Shown piece after piece: positions 1 through 9,622 of a stretch of DNA of 64,000 nt; the first letter of the stretch is position 1; each line of letters starts with the position of its first letter. The stretch spans positions 558,001-622,000 of the forward strand of contig NZ_CP152019.1 in NCBI RefSeq assembly GCF_038622445.1, read 5' to 3'. The position numbers and the translations under genes are program-made. The stretch comes from Sporosarcina sp. FSL K6-1522 (GTDB lineage: Bacteria > Bacillota > Bacilli > Bacillales_A > Planococcaceae). The notes beneath the pieces are model-generated. The model searched no databases, had not been told where the DNA came from, and saw only the letters and a program-made list of their open reading frames with translations.

Positions 1-30
1 GTCTATTGGAAACTCCCAATAGACTCTTTT
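1..30 (+). terminator. Rho-independent terminator at the window edge
   Basis: A perfect 9-bp stem (GTCTATTGG pairing with CCAATAGAC) around a 6-nt loop is followed by TCTTTT. It reads as the terminator of a plus-strand gene lying left of the window. It may also stop minus-strand transcription of the next gene, but the sequence needed to judge that lies outside the window. Confidence 0.7.
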
Positions 31-86
31 CGTTGTATCATTAACCATTCATCCACATTGCAGTCAATGCAGAAAAACATCCCTCA

Positions 87-1769
87 TTACTTCATACTTA
101 TATTGACCAATTCCTTCACCGGCAAGAACAACTCGCCCGTTTCCAAATAAGTAATGGACAACTGATCCCCTTCTTGAATATAAATCGCAAGCGGTTCTGT
201 TTCAGAAGAGACGATGAAATTCCGCCCATCATCAGCTAAAATAGAGATAAGCGTAAAGTCGCCAACACGCTCCTTAAAGACGCGGACAACCGTTACAGCT
301 GCCTTGACCTCTTCCGCCTTCGAACTTCCATCAACCGTACTGCCTCCACGTTGCAATGCCGTCTTATACAGTTTCAACGCTTCGTTCGGAGTATTGGCAT
401 AGATGGAAATCTCCGGATTTGCCGCGGATACAATAAAGTAATTTTGCAAAAAGCCATTCGAATCCAGTACAGGCGTCAACCAACTTGCCTCCCCGTAAAA
501 ATTATACAAGACCGGCATTTCACCAGACCATTTCTTCTCAATGAATTTCTTTTCAATAATTTGGAGTGCGCCTTGTGAATCCATATACGATTCTTCCAAA
601 TTACCCGTGTAATATGTCGCTTCGCCTGTTCGACCATCCGTCAACGCATAGCCGAGCATCGAATCGACCCCTTCTTTCGGGCTTGTAAAATCTGTGAAGT
701 AATACATATGCCCCTTTTCATCGAAAATTGGGCTCACACTTGCTTCCGTCCCTTCATCCGAAGGAAGTTTTACGTCTTTTTTACCGAACAAGGAATTCCA
801 AAATCCGTGGACATAGTTCCCAAAATAACTATTCTGAAGACTGACAGCTTCAGGCGAAACGGCCCCATCTACGAACGCCGGTACATCCGCAAGCTTATAC
901 TTTTCTACAGCTCCTGTCGCAGGATCCACCATAACAATCCCTTTGACATCAAAACCGTTACGTGCAGTAATAAAATCCCCGTAAGATCGAATATAATGGG
1001 GTTTTCCCTCATCATCGATTTCCAGTTGAACATCGCCATAGAAAATAAGATTCGGCATACTCATCCGCATATGGCGTTCCACTTGCTTATGCAGATAGGA
1101 AGACGGCGTATACGCCATTTCAGCTTTGACAAACTTCGGATTATCCGATGAATCTGTTGCACTCATCGTAAAGTAACCCGGTGTCGTTTTCCCATTCCAC
1201 CATTTAAATAATCCTGAAAACTCAACGGGAGCAATGTACACAAATTCGTCATTCACTTTTTGAATTTGTAAACTACCGAGTTCATAGTAGCTTGTATTCG
1301 GTACTTGCCCAAACGCCTTTTTCATCTTATTTCTTGCAAATTTCGGCGGCACGCTAGCTGGCGTTTTCGTTTCATCAAATGCCTGAATCTCTACTTGCTG
1401 TTCCATTTCAACCGCCTTATATTTTTGCTTGGCGTTGAAAAGAGGCGCGCTCAGTAAGTATGCCCCCAAAACAAGTGCCCCTAGAAACAGAACGACTTTC
1501 ACTTTACGTCCCTGACTACCATCCAGCAGTGCTCCTAACAGAGTAACGACAAGCAATACAATCCACAATGAGGTCCAATTTCGGTCCATATTCGTCACAT
1601 AGTAGAACACAAAAACCATGACTGCAACTAGAATTGTCATGCTTGCCAGGGCTGCCCATCGGTTAAATTGAATCGGTTCTTTTCCTTCTCGATGATTCAA
1701 TGCAAACGGGACAATGATCACACTCGCCACAACGCCCACTACAATTGAAAAAACAAGTAAATTAATCAT
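87..1769 (-). CDS. Large membrane-anchored protein of unknown function
   Basis: The product has 560 residues. I do not recognise the family. The first ~110 residues contain about four hydrophobic helices (near 5-22, 38-57, 66-83 and 89-107). A long soluble part of about 450 residues follows, mixed alpha/beta in character and without cysteine clusters or an obvious catalytic motif. The start ATG is preceded by a purine-rich GAGAG site. It stands alone, convergent with the terminator at the window edge and upstream of bioB's terminator. The topology suggests a sensor, a surface assembly factor or a membrane-bound scaffold, but nothing in the sequence decides between these. Confidence 0.8.
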   Translation of the reverse strand: MINLLVFSIVVGVVASVIIVPFALNHREGKEPIQFNRWAALASMTILVAVMVFVFYYVTNMDRNWTSLWIVLLVVTLLGALLDGSQGRKVKVVLFLGALVLGAYLLSAPLFNAKQKYKAVEMEQQVEIQAFDETKTPASVPPKFARNKMKKAFGQVPNTSYYELGSLQIQKVNDEFVYIAPVEFSGLFKWWNGKTTPGYFTMSATDSSDNPKFVKAEMAYTPSSYLHKQVERHMRMSMPNLIFYGDVQLEIDDEGKPHYIRSYGDFITARNGFDVKGIVMVDPATGAVEKYKLADVPAFVDGAVSPEAVSLQNSYFGNYVHGFWNSLFGKKDVKLPSDEGTEASVSPIFDEKGHMYYFTDFTSPKEGVDSMLGYALTDGRTGEATYYTGNLEESYMDSQGALQIIEKKFIEKKWSGEMPVLYNFYGEASWLTPVLDSNGFLQNYFIVSAANPEISIYANTPNEALKLYKTALQRGGSTVDGSSKAEEVKAAVTVVRVFKERVGDFTLISILADDGRNFIVSSETEPLAIYIQEGDQLSITYLETGELFLPVKELVNISMK

Positions 1770-1872
1770 TCCACACTCTCTTTTCTGTCTACCAGATTTT
1801 TTTGATACTTCATTTACGATTCAAACGGAGAAACGTTTCACTTTTTTTAAAACGAAACTCTTCATTCAAAAT

Positions 1873-1908
1873 AAAAATGGACTCCCTAGGCTCGGAAGTC
1901 CATTTTTT
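1873..1908. terminator. Bidirectional terminator downstream of bioB
   Basis: AAAATGGACT pairs with AGTCCATTTT with an imperfect inner extension. A-run and T-run flank it on both sides, so it can terminate bioYB on the minus strand and act in the other direction too. Confidence 0.75.
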
Positions 1909-1911
1909 CGT

Positions 1912-2916
1912 TCATATCAATACGGAGTCTTTGGTTAACGGTTCAAGATCAACTTCAAAACCTAAATCCTCAAGCATTTGACGATCTCGGTCACCTTCTT
2001 GGCCAGCCGTCGTTAAATAATCACCGATGAAAATTGAGTTTGCTGGGTATAATCCAAGTGGCTGGAGACTACGCAAATTCACTTCTCGCCCACCTGATAT
2101 CCGAATTTCTTTTGTCGGATTAATAAACCTGAACAAACAGAGAACCTTCAAGCAATACCGCGGCGTCAATTCATCTGTGCCTCCTAGAGGTGTTCCGTCA
2201 ACCGCATGCAAAAAATTCACCGGAATCGAATCCGCATCCATCGCATGCAAACTGCGTGCCATCGATACAACGTCCTCTTTCGTTTCACGCATACCCACAA
2301 TGACGCCAGAACATGGTGAAATGCCTGACTGCTTCACAAGGTCCACCGTGTTAACACGGTCATCGAATGTATGCGACGTTGTAATGCTTTCATGATGTGC
2401 AGCTGATGTATTGATGTTGTGGTTATAACGATCAACCCCCGCCGCCTTTAGTCGCTTCGCTTGCTCCGGCTTCAATAGTCCGAGACACGCACAAACGGTC
2501 ATATGTTCATGTTTCGACTTAATTTCTTTCACGGAATCGATAACAATTTCGAGTTCACGCTTCGCCGGACCACGCCCACTTGCAACGATACAATACGTGC
2601 CCGCATTTAACTCTGCCGCCCTGTCAGCACCTGCAATGATTTCTTCCTGTTTCATCATCGCATATTTTTCAATCGGAGCTTTCGACACAATCGACTGCGC
2701 GCAATACCCACAGTTCTCCGGGCATAGACCTGATTTCGTATTCATAATCATATTGAGTTTCACTTTATTCCCGTAGTAGTGTTTTCGAATGGTATAAGCG
2801 GCATGAAGAAGTTGCAACACCCCCTCATCCGGGCTATTTAAAATCTCAAGCGCCTCCTCGTCCGTCAAGACGTGTCCTTCAAGTACCCGCTCCGCTAAAA
2901 CATCATACTGTGTCAT
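1912..2916 (-). CDS. bioB: Biotin synthase BioB
   Basis: This is the radical-SAM enzyme that inserts sulfur into dethiobiotin, the last step of biotin synthesis. It has 334 residues, the usual length. The CxxxCxxC cluster motif that binds the SAM-coordinating 4Fe-4S centre is visible as CPENCGYC near residue 64, followed by AQS. The ATG is preceded by GAGGAG at a good distance. The gene lies 1 bp after bioY and shares its promoter and BirA operator. No bioA, bioD, bioF or bioW gene is in the window, so here the operon couples uptake to the final synthetic step only. Confidence 0.96.
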   Translation of the reverse strand: MTQYDVLAERVLEGHVLTDEEALEILNSPDEGVLQLLHAAYTIRKHYYGNKVKLNMIMNTKSGLCPENCGYCAQSIVSKAPIEKYAMMKQEEIIAGADRAAELNAGTYCIVASGRGPAKRELEIVIDSVKEIKSKHEHMTVCACLGLLKPEQAKRLKAAGVDRYNHNINTSAAHHESITTSHTFDDRVNTVDLVKQSGISPCSGVIVGMRETKEDVVSMARSLHAMDADSIPVNFLHAVDGTPLGGTDELTPRYCLKVLCLFRFINPTKEIRISGGREVNLRSLQPLGLYPANSIFIGDYLTTAGQEGDRDRQMLEDLGFEVDLEPLTKDSVLI

Positions 2917-2917
2917 A

Positions 2918-3508
2918 TTATCTCCTCACTTTCAATACTTTGGACATACGGTGCCCGAAAATTCCAGCAAGCACTGCCAGTAAAATATCTTTCGGTAATG
3001 GGGGCATCATCCACAACCATGCCAATTTGTAAGTAAATGCATCCGGAGCTGCTGCCCACATTTTATACGCAACATACATCAGGTTTGTACCGATTACATA
3101 GTTCACAACCATCGCCACAAGGGCAGCAACAATATAACTATGTAACTTGCCGTTCTTTTCAATGATTTTCCCAGCAATATAGGCTGTAAGAATAAAAGAA
3201 ACAATAAATCCGAATGTCGGGCTAAGAATCGACCCAAAACCACCGCTGAATTTCGCAAATACCGGAGCTCCCACGAGCCCGATACACATATAAACCGTCA
3301 TCGCAATTGCACCCAAGCGACTTCCAAGAAGGAGACCCGCTAGAATCGCAAAAAACGTCTGCAATGTAATCGGCACCCCCCCAACAACCAAAAATGGCAC
3401 AAACGCTGTAATATTCGCCCCGATCATCATCAGCGCCGCAAACATTGCACTGTAGACCAAACTTAATGCACTCATATTGCTCTTTGTTTTCACTGTAGCC
3501 GTCGTCAT
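2918..3508 (-). CDS. bioY: Biotin transporter S component BioY
   Basis: This is the substrate-binding membrane subunit of an ECF-type biotin transporter. The product has 196 residues from the chosen ATG and five to six hydrophobic helices. It carries the family features GGVPITLQTF and GLVGAPVFAKFSGG near residues 45-90. An in-frame ATG lies two codons upstream (3514), but the AGGGG ribosome site is only 3 nt from it and 9 nt from the one chosen. It is the first gene of bioY-bioB. Repression by BirA-biotin is expected because a BirA-type operator covers the promoter. Confidence 0.93.
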   Translation of the reverse strand: MTTATVKTKSNMSALSLVYSAMFAALMMIGANITAFVPFLVVGGVPITLQTFFAILAGLLLGSRLGAIAMTVYMCIGLVGAPVFAKFSGGFGSILSPTFGFIVSFILTAYIAGKIIEKNGKLHSYIVAALVAMVVNYVIGTNLMYVAYKMWAAAPDAFTYKLAWLWMMPPLPKDILLAVLAGIFGHRMSKVLKVRR

Positions 3509-3528
3509 CCACATACACCCCTACCATT

Positions 3529-3561
3529 TGTGTTATCTATAACAGAATAAAAGATAACACA
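3529..3561 (-). promoter_or_regulatory. BirA-type biotin operator
   Basis: A perfect 9-bp inverted repeat, TGTGTTATC-N15-GATAACACA, has the arm type and spacing known for BirA operators of Gram-positive bacteria (arms like TGTTAAC separated by 14-16 bp). It overlaps the -10 element of the bioYB promoter. Its position directly upstream of biotin genes supports the assignment. Confidence 0.85.
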
Positions 3562-3572
3562 TTATGTGTCAA
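3544..3572 (-). promoter_or_regulatory. SigA-type promoter of bioYB
   Basis: On the minus strand TTGACA (3567-3572) is followed after 17 bp by TATTCT (3544-3549). The right arm of the BirA operator and part of its spacer lie between and across these boxes. Confidence 0.75.
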
Positions 3573-3636
3573 CTCATTTTAATTTTAAGTTAACGCAAAA
3601 TAAAAGACCGACAGCATCATTGCCATCGATCTTTCT

Positions 3637-3831
3637 TCAAGAACGTTTCCCCTCATCTTTAGGAAATAAAAAGTATGAAATAATCCCACTTACAATGACC
3701 GCGCCAATCGTAATCCAAACACGGGATGTCTCTGGCACGTCTTGGTGACTTTTGTTCAACATCATCCAACTAAATACGCCAACGATTAACATAACCGGAA
3801 TAATAAATCGAAAAGCTCTCAACAAGTTCAC
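3637..3831 (-). CDS. Small two-helix membrane protein
   Basis: Up to 64 residues with two hydrophobic helices (about 8-24 and 38-56) separated by a short polar loop, and a lysine/arginine-rich C terminus (KDEGKRS). No family is recognised. The start is ambiguous: the open frame begins at a GTG (3831), but the AGAAGGTG ribosome site fits better with a TTG three codons later (3822). A weak hairpin lies just downstream. Function unknown. Confidence 0.6.
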   Translation of the reverse strand: MNLLRAFRFIIPVMLIVGVFSWMMLNKSHQDVPETSRVWITIGAVIVSGIISYFLFPKDEGKRS

Positions 3832-3953
3832 CTTCTGTTTCTGAATAATATTGTTTCTATCTTACCATATACCACCTAGCATCCGCTCCCTGTAAGCCAT
3901 CGATAAACGAATGGACAATTCCCTATAATCCAGCAATTCTAGCAAACGAAGGC

Positions 3954-3982
3954 TTGACGCAAACCAATTATAACGTTATGAT
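3954..3982 (+). promoter_or_regulatory. SigA-type promoter of the S-box/yitJ-metH unit
   Basis: TTGACG (3954-3959) and TATGAT (3977-3982) are separated by exactly 17 bp. They lie about 35 bp before the riboswitch aptamer. Confidence 0.85.
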
Positions 3983-4017
3983 GATTTAAATTATTTAAAC
4001 AACTATATAACTATCTA

Positions 4018-4131
4018 TTCTTATCAAGAGAAGCGGAGGGAACTGGCCCTATGATGCTTCAGCAACCCGCCGAAAGGTCAGGTGCTAATTCCAGTAGACC
4101 CGTTCTATCGTGGTCTTAAAGATGAGAAGGT
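4018..4131 (+). ncRNA. SAM-I (S-box) riboswitch aptamer
   Basis: The conserved S-box core is present in order: TTATCAAGAG, GGAGGGA, CTGGCCC, CAGCAACCCGCC, AAGGTCAGGTGCTAA, CC, and the closing GATGAGAAGG. It lies between a strong promoter and a terminator and precedes methionine genes. It is therefore predicted to stop transcription when S-adenosylmethionine is abundant. Confidence 0.97.
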
Positions 4132-4150
4132 ACTACTACGTCTACTCGTA

Positions 4151-4178
4151 AAGCCTTCTATCCATGAAGGCTTTTTTT
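4151..4178 (+). terminator. Regulated terminator of the S-box
   Basis: AAGCCTTC pairs with GAAGGCTT around a 7-nt loop and runs into seven T. In the SAM-free state the competing antiterminator would use the preceding GAGAAGG/CTACTAC region. It lies 44 bp before the yitJ start. Confidence 0.9.
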
Positions 4179-4221
4179 ATTACGCCAGTTTTTTGATTAT
4201 GTCAGAGAGGATGAACAATAG

Positions 4222-6081
4222 ATGAAATTACTTGAAAAGTTAAAAACGAATGTACTAACTGCGGACGGTGCGATTGGAACACTGCTCTATTCATACGGCA
4301 TTGACTTTTGCTACGAAGAATTGAATGTTACAAAACCAGAAGTCATTGAAAAAATACACCAGGAGTATATTGCAGCCGGTACAGATATTATTCAAACAAA
4401 TACATACAGCGCCAACTCCATCAAACTAGCTCGTTACGGACTGGAAGATCGGGTAAAGGAATTCAATGAAGCAGCCATTCAAATCGCAAAGCGTGCAGCA
4501 GCACCAGGAGGTCAATTTGTCCTCGGAACAATCGGTGGTATCCGCGGCATTCGAAAAAGTGATGCAACGTTAAATGATATTACCAAAATTGTCCAACAGC
4601 AAGCGGATGCACTACTCTCTGGAAATCCAGACGGACTGTTGCTGGAAACGTATTACGATTTCGAGGAATTGTCGACAGTTGTTAGCCATTTGCGGACGTT
4701 GACAGATACACCAATTATCGCGCAAGTATCGATGCATGAGCCCGGCATCCTACAAAATGGATTATCGTTAAATGACGCTTTACACCAACTCGAAGCACTC
4801 GGTGCAGATGTTGTTGGCGTTAACTGTCGCCTCGGCCCTCACCATACTGTTCAAGCTTTCGAAGGTGTCACATTGCCGGAAAAGGCTTTCCTATCCGCCT
4901 ATCCAAATGCCAGCTTGCTTGATGTCGATGATGGGCGCATTGTCTTTGTATCCGAAGCGGACTATTTCGGACGCTCTGCGTTACTACTGCGCGATCAAGG
5001 TGTACGTATCATCGGTGGATGCTGTGGCACAACGCCGAAGCATATCGAGGCCGTCAAAAGACGAATTGCAGATCTTCCACCGGTTACACAAAAAATTGTA
5101 CAGACACGCAAACCAATCGTTATCCAAGAGGCTGCTCCTTCACATAATCAGCCGCTTCATGAAAAAGCAAAAAGTGAACGGACAGTTATCGTGGAACTCG
5201 ATACACCACGCCATCTTGAAACCGATAAATTCATCGAAGGTGCCGCTTTACTACGTGATGCGGGCGTTGATGCAGTGACAATGGCAGATAACTCGTTAGC
5301 CTCCCCCCGCATTAGCAATATGGCGATGGGTGCAATCTTAAAAATGCAAAATGATATCCGCCCTCTTGCCCATATTACATGTCGGGATCGCAACTTAATT
5401 GGGCTTCAGTCACATTTAATGGGGCTGGACGCACTTGGGATTCATGACATCTTAGCTGTAACTGGTGATCCGACAAAAGTTGGCGATTTCCCAGGTGCAA
5501 CAAGCGTCTACGACGTCTCTAGCTTGGAATTGCTTCAACTGATTAAGCAGCTGAACGAAGGTATTTCCTTCTCTGGAAAACCGTTACGTAAGAAAGCCAA
5601 TTTCTCTGTGTCTGCCGCCTTTAATCCAAACGTTCGCGTGTTAGATCGTGCTGTCAAACGTCTTGAGAAAAAAATTGAATGCGGCGCGGATTACTTTATT
5701 ACACAGCCGGTTTATACAAAAGAGAAAATAGAAGAAATCTATGAAGCGACGAAGCACTTAGACACACCTATTTTCATCGGCATTATGCCACTTACAAACA
5801 TTCGCAATGCAGAATTTTTACACCATGAAGTACCTGGCATCAAACTGTCCGATGAAGTGCTCGAGCGCATGCGTGCATGTGGAGATGATAAAGAAAAATC
5901 CTCTGCCGAAGGGATTCAAATCGCCAAAGAACTAATTGACACAGCAGCGCGATTATTTAATGGAATTTATATTATTACACCGTTTCTCCGTTACGACATG
6001 TCTCTTGAATTGATTCAACATATTAAAGAGTTCGATATACAGAAAGAGAGTGGAATTGCTCATGCCGAAACATCTTATTGA
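4222..6081 (+). CDS. yitJ: Bifunctional homocysteine S-methyltransferase / methylene-THF reductase (YitJ)
   Basis: A 619-residue fusion close to the length of B. subtilis YitJ. Residues 1-285 form the homocysteine-methyltransferase barrel, with the zinc cysteines in VNCRLG and GGCCGTTP. Residues about 325-600 form the MetF-like FAD barrel that reduces 5,10-methylene-THF to 5-methyl-THF. The gene feeds methyl groups to the MetH encoded immediately downstream. It is preceded by an S-box riboswitch and a GAGAGGATG ribosome site. Its 3' end overlaps the start of metH, indicating translational coupling. Confidence 0.95.
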   Translation: MKLLEKLKTNVLTADGAIGTLLYSYGIDFCYEELNVTKPEVIEKIHQEYIAAGTDIIQTNTYSANSIKLARYGLEDRVKEFNEAAIQIAKRAAAPGGQFVLGTIGGIRGIRKSDATLNDITKIVQQQADALLSGNPDGLLLETYYDFEELSTVVSHLRTLTDTPIIAQVSMHEPGILQNGLSLNDALHQLEALGADVVGVNCRLGPHHTVQAFEGVTLPEKAFLSAYPNASLLDVDDGRIVFVSEADYFGRSALLLRDQGVRIIGGCCGTTPKHIEAVKRRIADLPPVTQKIVQTRKPIVIQEAAPSHNQPLHEKAKSERTVIVELDTPRHLETDKFIEGAALLRDAGVDAVTMADNSLASPRISNMAMGAILKMQNDIRPLAHITCRDRNLIGLQSHLMGLDALGIHDILAVTGDPTKVGDFPGATSVYDVSSLELLQLIKQLNEGISFSGKPLRKKANFSVSAAFNPNVRVLDRAVKRLEKKIECGADYFITQPVYTKEKIEEIYEATKHLDTPIFIGIMPLTNIRNAEFLHHEVPGIKLSDEVLERMRACGDDKEKSSAEGIQIAKELIDTAARLFNGIYIITPFLRYDMSLELIQHIKEFDIQKESGIAHAETSY

Positions 6082-9000
6082 AGCACAACTACAAGAAAGA
6101 ATTCTCATCATGGATGGTGCAATGGGCACAATGTTGCAAAACGCCAATCTATCTCCTGAAGATTTCGGAGGCGAGGAATACGATGGCTGCAACGAGTATT
6201 TGAACATTACCAGACCCGATGTTCTCGACCGCATTCACCGTGAATATTTAGAAGCTGGCGCCGACATCATTTCAACCAATACATTTGGCGGAACGCCAAT
6301 CGTACTCGATGACTATGATTTAGGCGATAAAGCTCACGACATCAACTTCCAAGCAGCACAGATTGCCAAAAAGTCTGCAGAAGCTTTCTCTACGCCGGAA
6401 TGGCCACGCTTTGTAGCGGGCGCAATGGGACCGACAACGAAAACACTGTCGGTCACAGGCGGCGCTACATTTGACGGTCTGACGCACGACTTCTATGTAC
6501 AAGCTAAAGCATTGATTGAAGGTGGCTGTGATTTGCTCTTGATGGAAACAAGCCAGGATATGCTAAACGTCAAAGCGGGTACACTCGGCATCAAGCGCGC
6601 GTTCGAAGAAACAGGCAAAGAACTCCCTGTCATGATTTCTGGAACGATTGAGCCGATGGGCACAACATTGGCAGGACAAAGCATTGAATCCTTCTATATT
6701 TCGATTGAGCATATCAAGCCCCTTTCTGTCGGTTTGAACTGTGCAACAGGTCCTGAATTCATGACTGACCACTTACGTTCCTTGTCAGAATTAGCAACGA
6801 GCTATGTTAGCTGTTACCCAAATGCGGGACTGCCTGACGAAGAAGGGCATTACCATGAATCACCTGAATCCCTTTCTAAAAAGTTGGAAGGATTTGCTGA
6901 CAAAGGTTGGTTAAACGTCGTCGGCGGATGTTGTGGAACAACACCTGCACATATTCGCGCCATCCGTGAAGTCGTAGCAGATAAAAAACCACGTCAAGGT
7001 CCTGAAACGGTGCACGGACATGCTGTATCAGGTATTGAACCTTTGCTTTACGACGATTCCATGCGTCCATTGCTCATCGGAGAGCGGACAAACGTCATCG
7101 GTTCTCGCAAATTCAAGCAGCTAATTGTAGACGGTAAATTTGAAGAGGCGTCGGAAATCGCACGTGCCCAAGTAAAAGGTGGCGCTCACGTCATTGACGT
7201 TTGTCTAGCCAATCCAGACCGCGACGAACTAGAAGACATGAAGCAATTTATGCAAGAAGTCGTTAAAAAGGTCAAAGTTCCGCTCGTTATTGACTCGACA
7301 GACGAAAAAGTCATCGAAGAAGCACTGAAGTATTCCCAAGGTAAAGTCATCATTAACTCCATTAACTTAGAAGACGGCGAAGAGCGCTATGATGCAGTCT
7401 TACCACTTGTGAAAAAATTCGGGGCCGCTGTCGTTGTCGGAACAATCGACGAACCAGGAATGGCCGTTACACGCGAACGGAAACTCGAAGTAGCCGAACG
7501 TTCCTACGACCTCCTTGTCAACAAATGGGGCATTGCACCTGAAGATATTATTTTCGATCCACTCGTCTTCCCAGTTGGAACGGGTGATGAACAATACATC
7601 GGTTCTGCCGTCGAAACAATTGAAGGGATTCGTCTTATTAAAGAAAAAATGCCACGTGCATTGACGATTCTTGGCGTCAGTAACGTGTCATTCGGTCTGC
7701 CTCCTGTCGGTCGTGAAGTACTGAATGCGGTATACCTCTACCACTGTACGCAGGCGGGCCTAGACTACGCAATTGTCAATACGGAGAAACTGGAGCGCTA
7801 CGCTTCTATTCCCGAAGCAGAAATTAAAATGGCGAACGATCTGCTATTTGCCACAACGGATGAAACGCTTGCGGAGTTCACGAATTTTTATCGTGGCAAG
7901 AAAAAAGAGAAAACAGAAGATGATATTCCAAAAACCGTTCCAGAACGCCTTAGCTATTATGTCGTAGAAGGAACAAAAGAAGGTTTGATTCCTGACTTGG
8001 AAGCCGCCCTCAAAACTTACGACGCCCCCCTCGACATCATTAATGGACCGTTAATGGACGGGATGGCAGAGGTCGGTCGGCTATTCAACACGAACCAGCT
8101 TATTGTGGCGGAAGTACTGCAAAGTGCTGAAGTCATGAAGACATCCGTGGCATTTCTTGAGCAATTTATGGACAAAGCTGAGGGTGACACAGGTAAAGGG
8201 AAAATTGTCTTGGCAACGGTCAAAGGCGATGTCCATGATATCGGAAAAAACCTTGTTGAAATCATTTTAAGTAATAACGGTTTTACCGTTGTCGATATCG
8301 GTATTAAAGTAACGCCTTCCACGCTGATTGACGTCATTCGAAAAGAAAAGCCCGATATTATCGGATTATCTGGACTACTCGTAAAATCTGCCCAACAAAT
8401 GGTCATCACAGCGCAGGACTTTAAAGCTGCGGGCATTGATTTGCCAATCATGGTTGGGGGTGCAGCACTGACTCGCCGATTCACGGACACAAAAATTGCC
8501 ACAGAATACGATGGGCCAGTGCTTTACGCTAAAGATGCAATGTTTGGGCTAGAACTAGCCAACCGTCTGCAAGATAAAGAGGAAAAAGCAGCATTGCTCA
8601 TCGAACTGGACGAACAACGTGCAAAACGTGCGGAGAATGATGCCATTAAAGCGGCAAAAAAGGCTGAAAATCCAGACGCAGAAATCGTTGCACCACGACC
8701 TGTCAAAACGGTACGTGAAGACGTTCCCGTGCAAGTCCCAAAAGATTTGCGCCGCCGCGTGCAAAAAGATTATTCGGTTTCCCATCTCTATCCGTATGTC
8801 AATATGCGGACATTGATCGGCCACCACCTTGGATTACGGGGCAATGTCAATAAAATGCTCGAAAACAAAGAGCCACGTGCTTTAGAGCTGCATGAAATGG
8901 TCACTGGATTTTTAGAATCCGGTAACTTAACAGCATCTGGACTTTATCAATTCTTCCCGGCTCAATCCGATGGCGATGACGTCATTGTCTACGATCCAGA

Positions 9001-9514
9001 AGATGCAAAAACAGAAATCGAGCGTTTCACATTCCCACGTCAAAGCAAAGAGCCTTTCTTGTGCCTAGCCGACTACTTGAAGCCTGTTTCAAGCGGCGAA
9101 ATGGATTACGTCGGCTTCATGCAAGTAACTGCTGGACACGGCGTACGCGATTTTGCTAACAAATTAAAAGAAGAAGGTAAGTTCCTAGAAAGCCATGCTT
9201 TCCAAGCTACTGCACTTGAGCTGGCAGAAGGGTTTGCAGAACGGATTCACCAAGAAATGCGCGACCAATGGGGCACACCCGACGCAACAGACTTTACAAT
9301 GCTTGACCGTTTTGCTGCCAAATACATCGGACAACGCTTCTCGTTCGGCTATCCAGCCTGTCCAAATCTGGAAGACCAAGCGAAATTGTTCAAACTGTTA
9401 AAACCTGAAGACATCGGCGTCCATTTGACAGAAGAATTTATGATGGAGCCGGAAGCATCGGTTTCAGCGATTGTGTTCGCCCATCCAGATGCACGATATT
9501 TCAACGTTGATTAA
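6062..9514 (+). CDS. metH: Cobalamin-dependent methionine synthase MetH
   Basis: The enzyme transfers the methyl group of 5-methyl-THF to homocysteine through methylcobalamin. Of 1150 residues, about 1-320 form the homocysteine/zinc domain (GLNCATG, GGCCGTTP), 340-620 the pterin-binding barrel, 640-860 the B12 cap and Rossmann domain with the DVHDIG motif that supplies the cobalt-ligating histidine, and 920-1150 the AdoMet-binding reactivation domain (RFSFGYPACP). A short charged linker rich in Ala, Lys and Glu joins the last two. An in-frame GTG lies four codons earlier (6050), but the ATG at 6062 has the better AGAGTGG site. It overlaps yitJ by 20 bp and shares its S-box. Confidence 0.96.
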   Translation: MPKHLIEAQLQERILIMDGAMGTMLQNANLSPEDFGGEEYDGCNEYLNITRPDVLDRIHREYLEAGADIISTNTFGGTPIVLDDYDLGDKAHDINFQAAQIAKKSAEAFSTPEWPRFVAGAMGPTTKTLSVTGGATFDGLTHDFYVQAKALIEGGCDLLLMETSQDMLNVKAGTLGIKRAFEETGKELPVMISGTIEPMGTTLAGQSIESFYISIEHIKPLSVGLNCATGPEFMTDHLRSLSELATSYVSCYPNAGLPDEEGHYHESPESLSKKLEGFADKGWLNVVGGCCGTTPAHIRAIREVVADKKPRQGPETVHGHAVSGIEPLLYDDSMRPLLIGERTNVIGSRKFKQLIVDGKFEEASEIARAQVKGGAHVIDVCLANPDRDELEDMKQFMQEVVKKVKVPLVIDSTDEKVIEEALKYSQGKVIINSINLEDGEERYDAVLPLVKKFGAAVVVGTIDEPGMAVTRERKLEVAERSYDLLVNKWGIAPEDIIFDPLVFPVGTGDEQYIGSAVETIEGIRLIKEKMPRALTILGVSNVSFGLPPVGREVLNAVYLYHCTQAGLDYAIVNTEKLERYASIPEAEIKMANDLLFATTDETLAEFTNFYRGKKKEKTEDDIPKTVPERLSYYVVEGTKEGLIPDLEAALKTYDAPLDIINGPLMDGMAEVGRLFNTNQLIVAEVLQSAEVMKTSVAFLEQFMDKAEGDTGKGKIVLATVKGDVHDIGKNLVEIILSNNGFTVVDIGIKVTPSTLIDVIRKEKPDIIGLSGLLVKSAQQMVITAQDFKAAGIDLPIMVGGAALTRRFTDTKIATEYDGPVLYAKDAMFGLELANRLQDKEEKAALLIELDEQRAKRAENDAIKAAKKAENPDAEIVAPRPVKTVREDVPVQVPKDLRRRVQKDYSVSHLYPYVNMRTLIGHHLGLRGNVNKMLENKEPRALELHEMVTGFLESGNLTASGLYQFFPAQSDGDDVIVYDPEDAKTEIERFTFPRQSKEPFLCLADYLKPVSSGEMDYVGFMQVTAGHGVRDFANKLKEEGKFLESHAFQATALELAEGFAERIHQEMRDQWGTPDATDFTMLDRFAAKYIGQRFSFGYPACPNLEDQAKLFKLLKPEDIGVHLTEEFMMEPEASVSAIVFAHPDARYFNVD

Positions 9515-9552
9515 CTACAAACAGTAACAACCATTTAGCTCCAAGCAATCTA

Positions 9553-9597
9553 AAAAGCGTCTTATCAGTCGACACACAGACTGATAAGACGCTTTTT
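9553..9597 (+). terminator. Terminator of the yitJ-metH operon
   Basis: A perfect 14-bp stem (GCGTCTTATCAGTC with its complement) around 8 nt is followed by five T. Confidence 0.9.
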
Positions 9598-9622
9598 CAC
9601 TTTTTATCATGTTTTCTTATTT

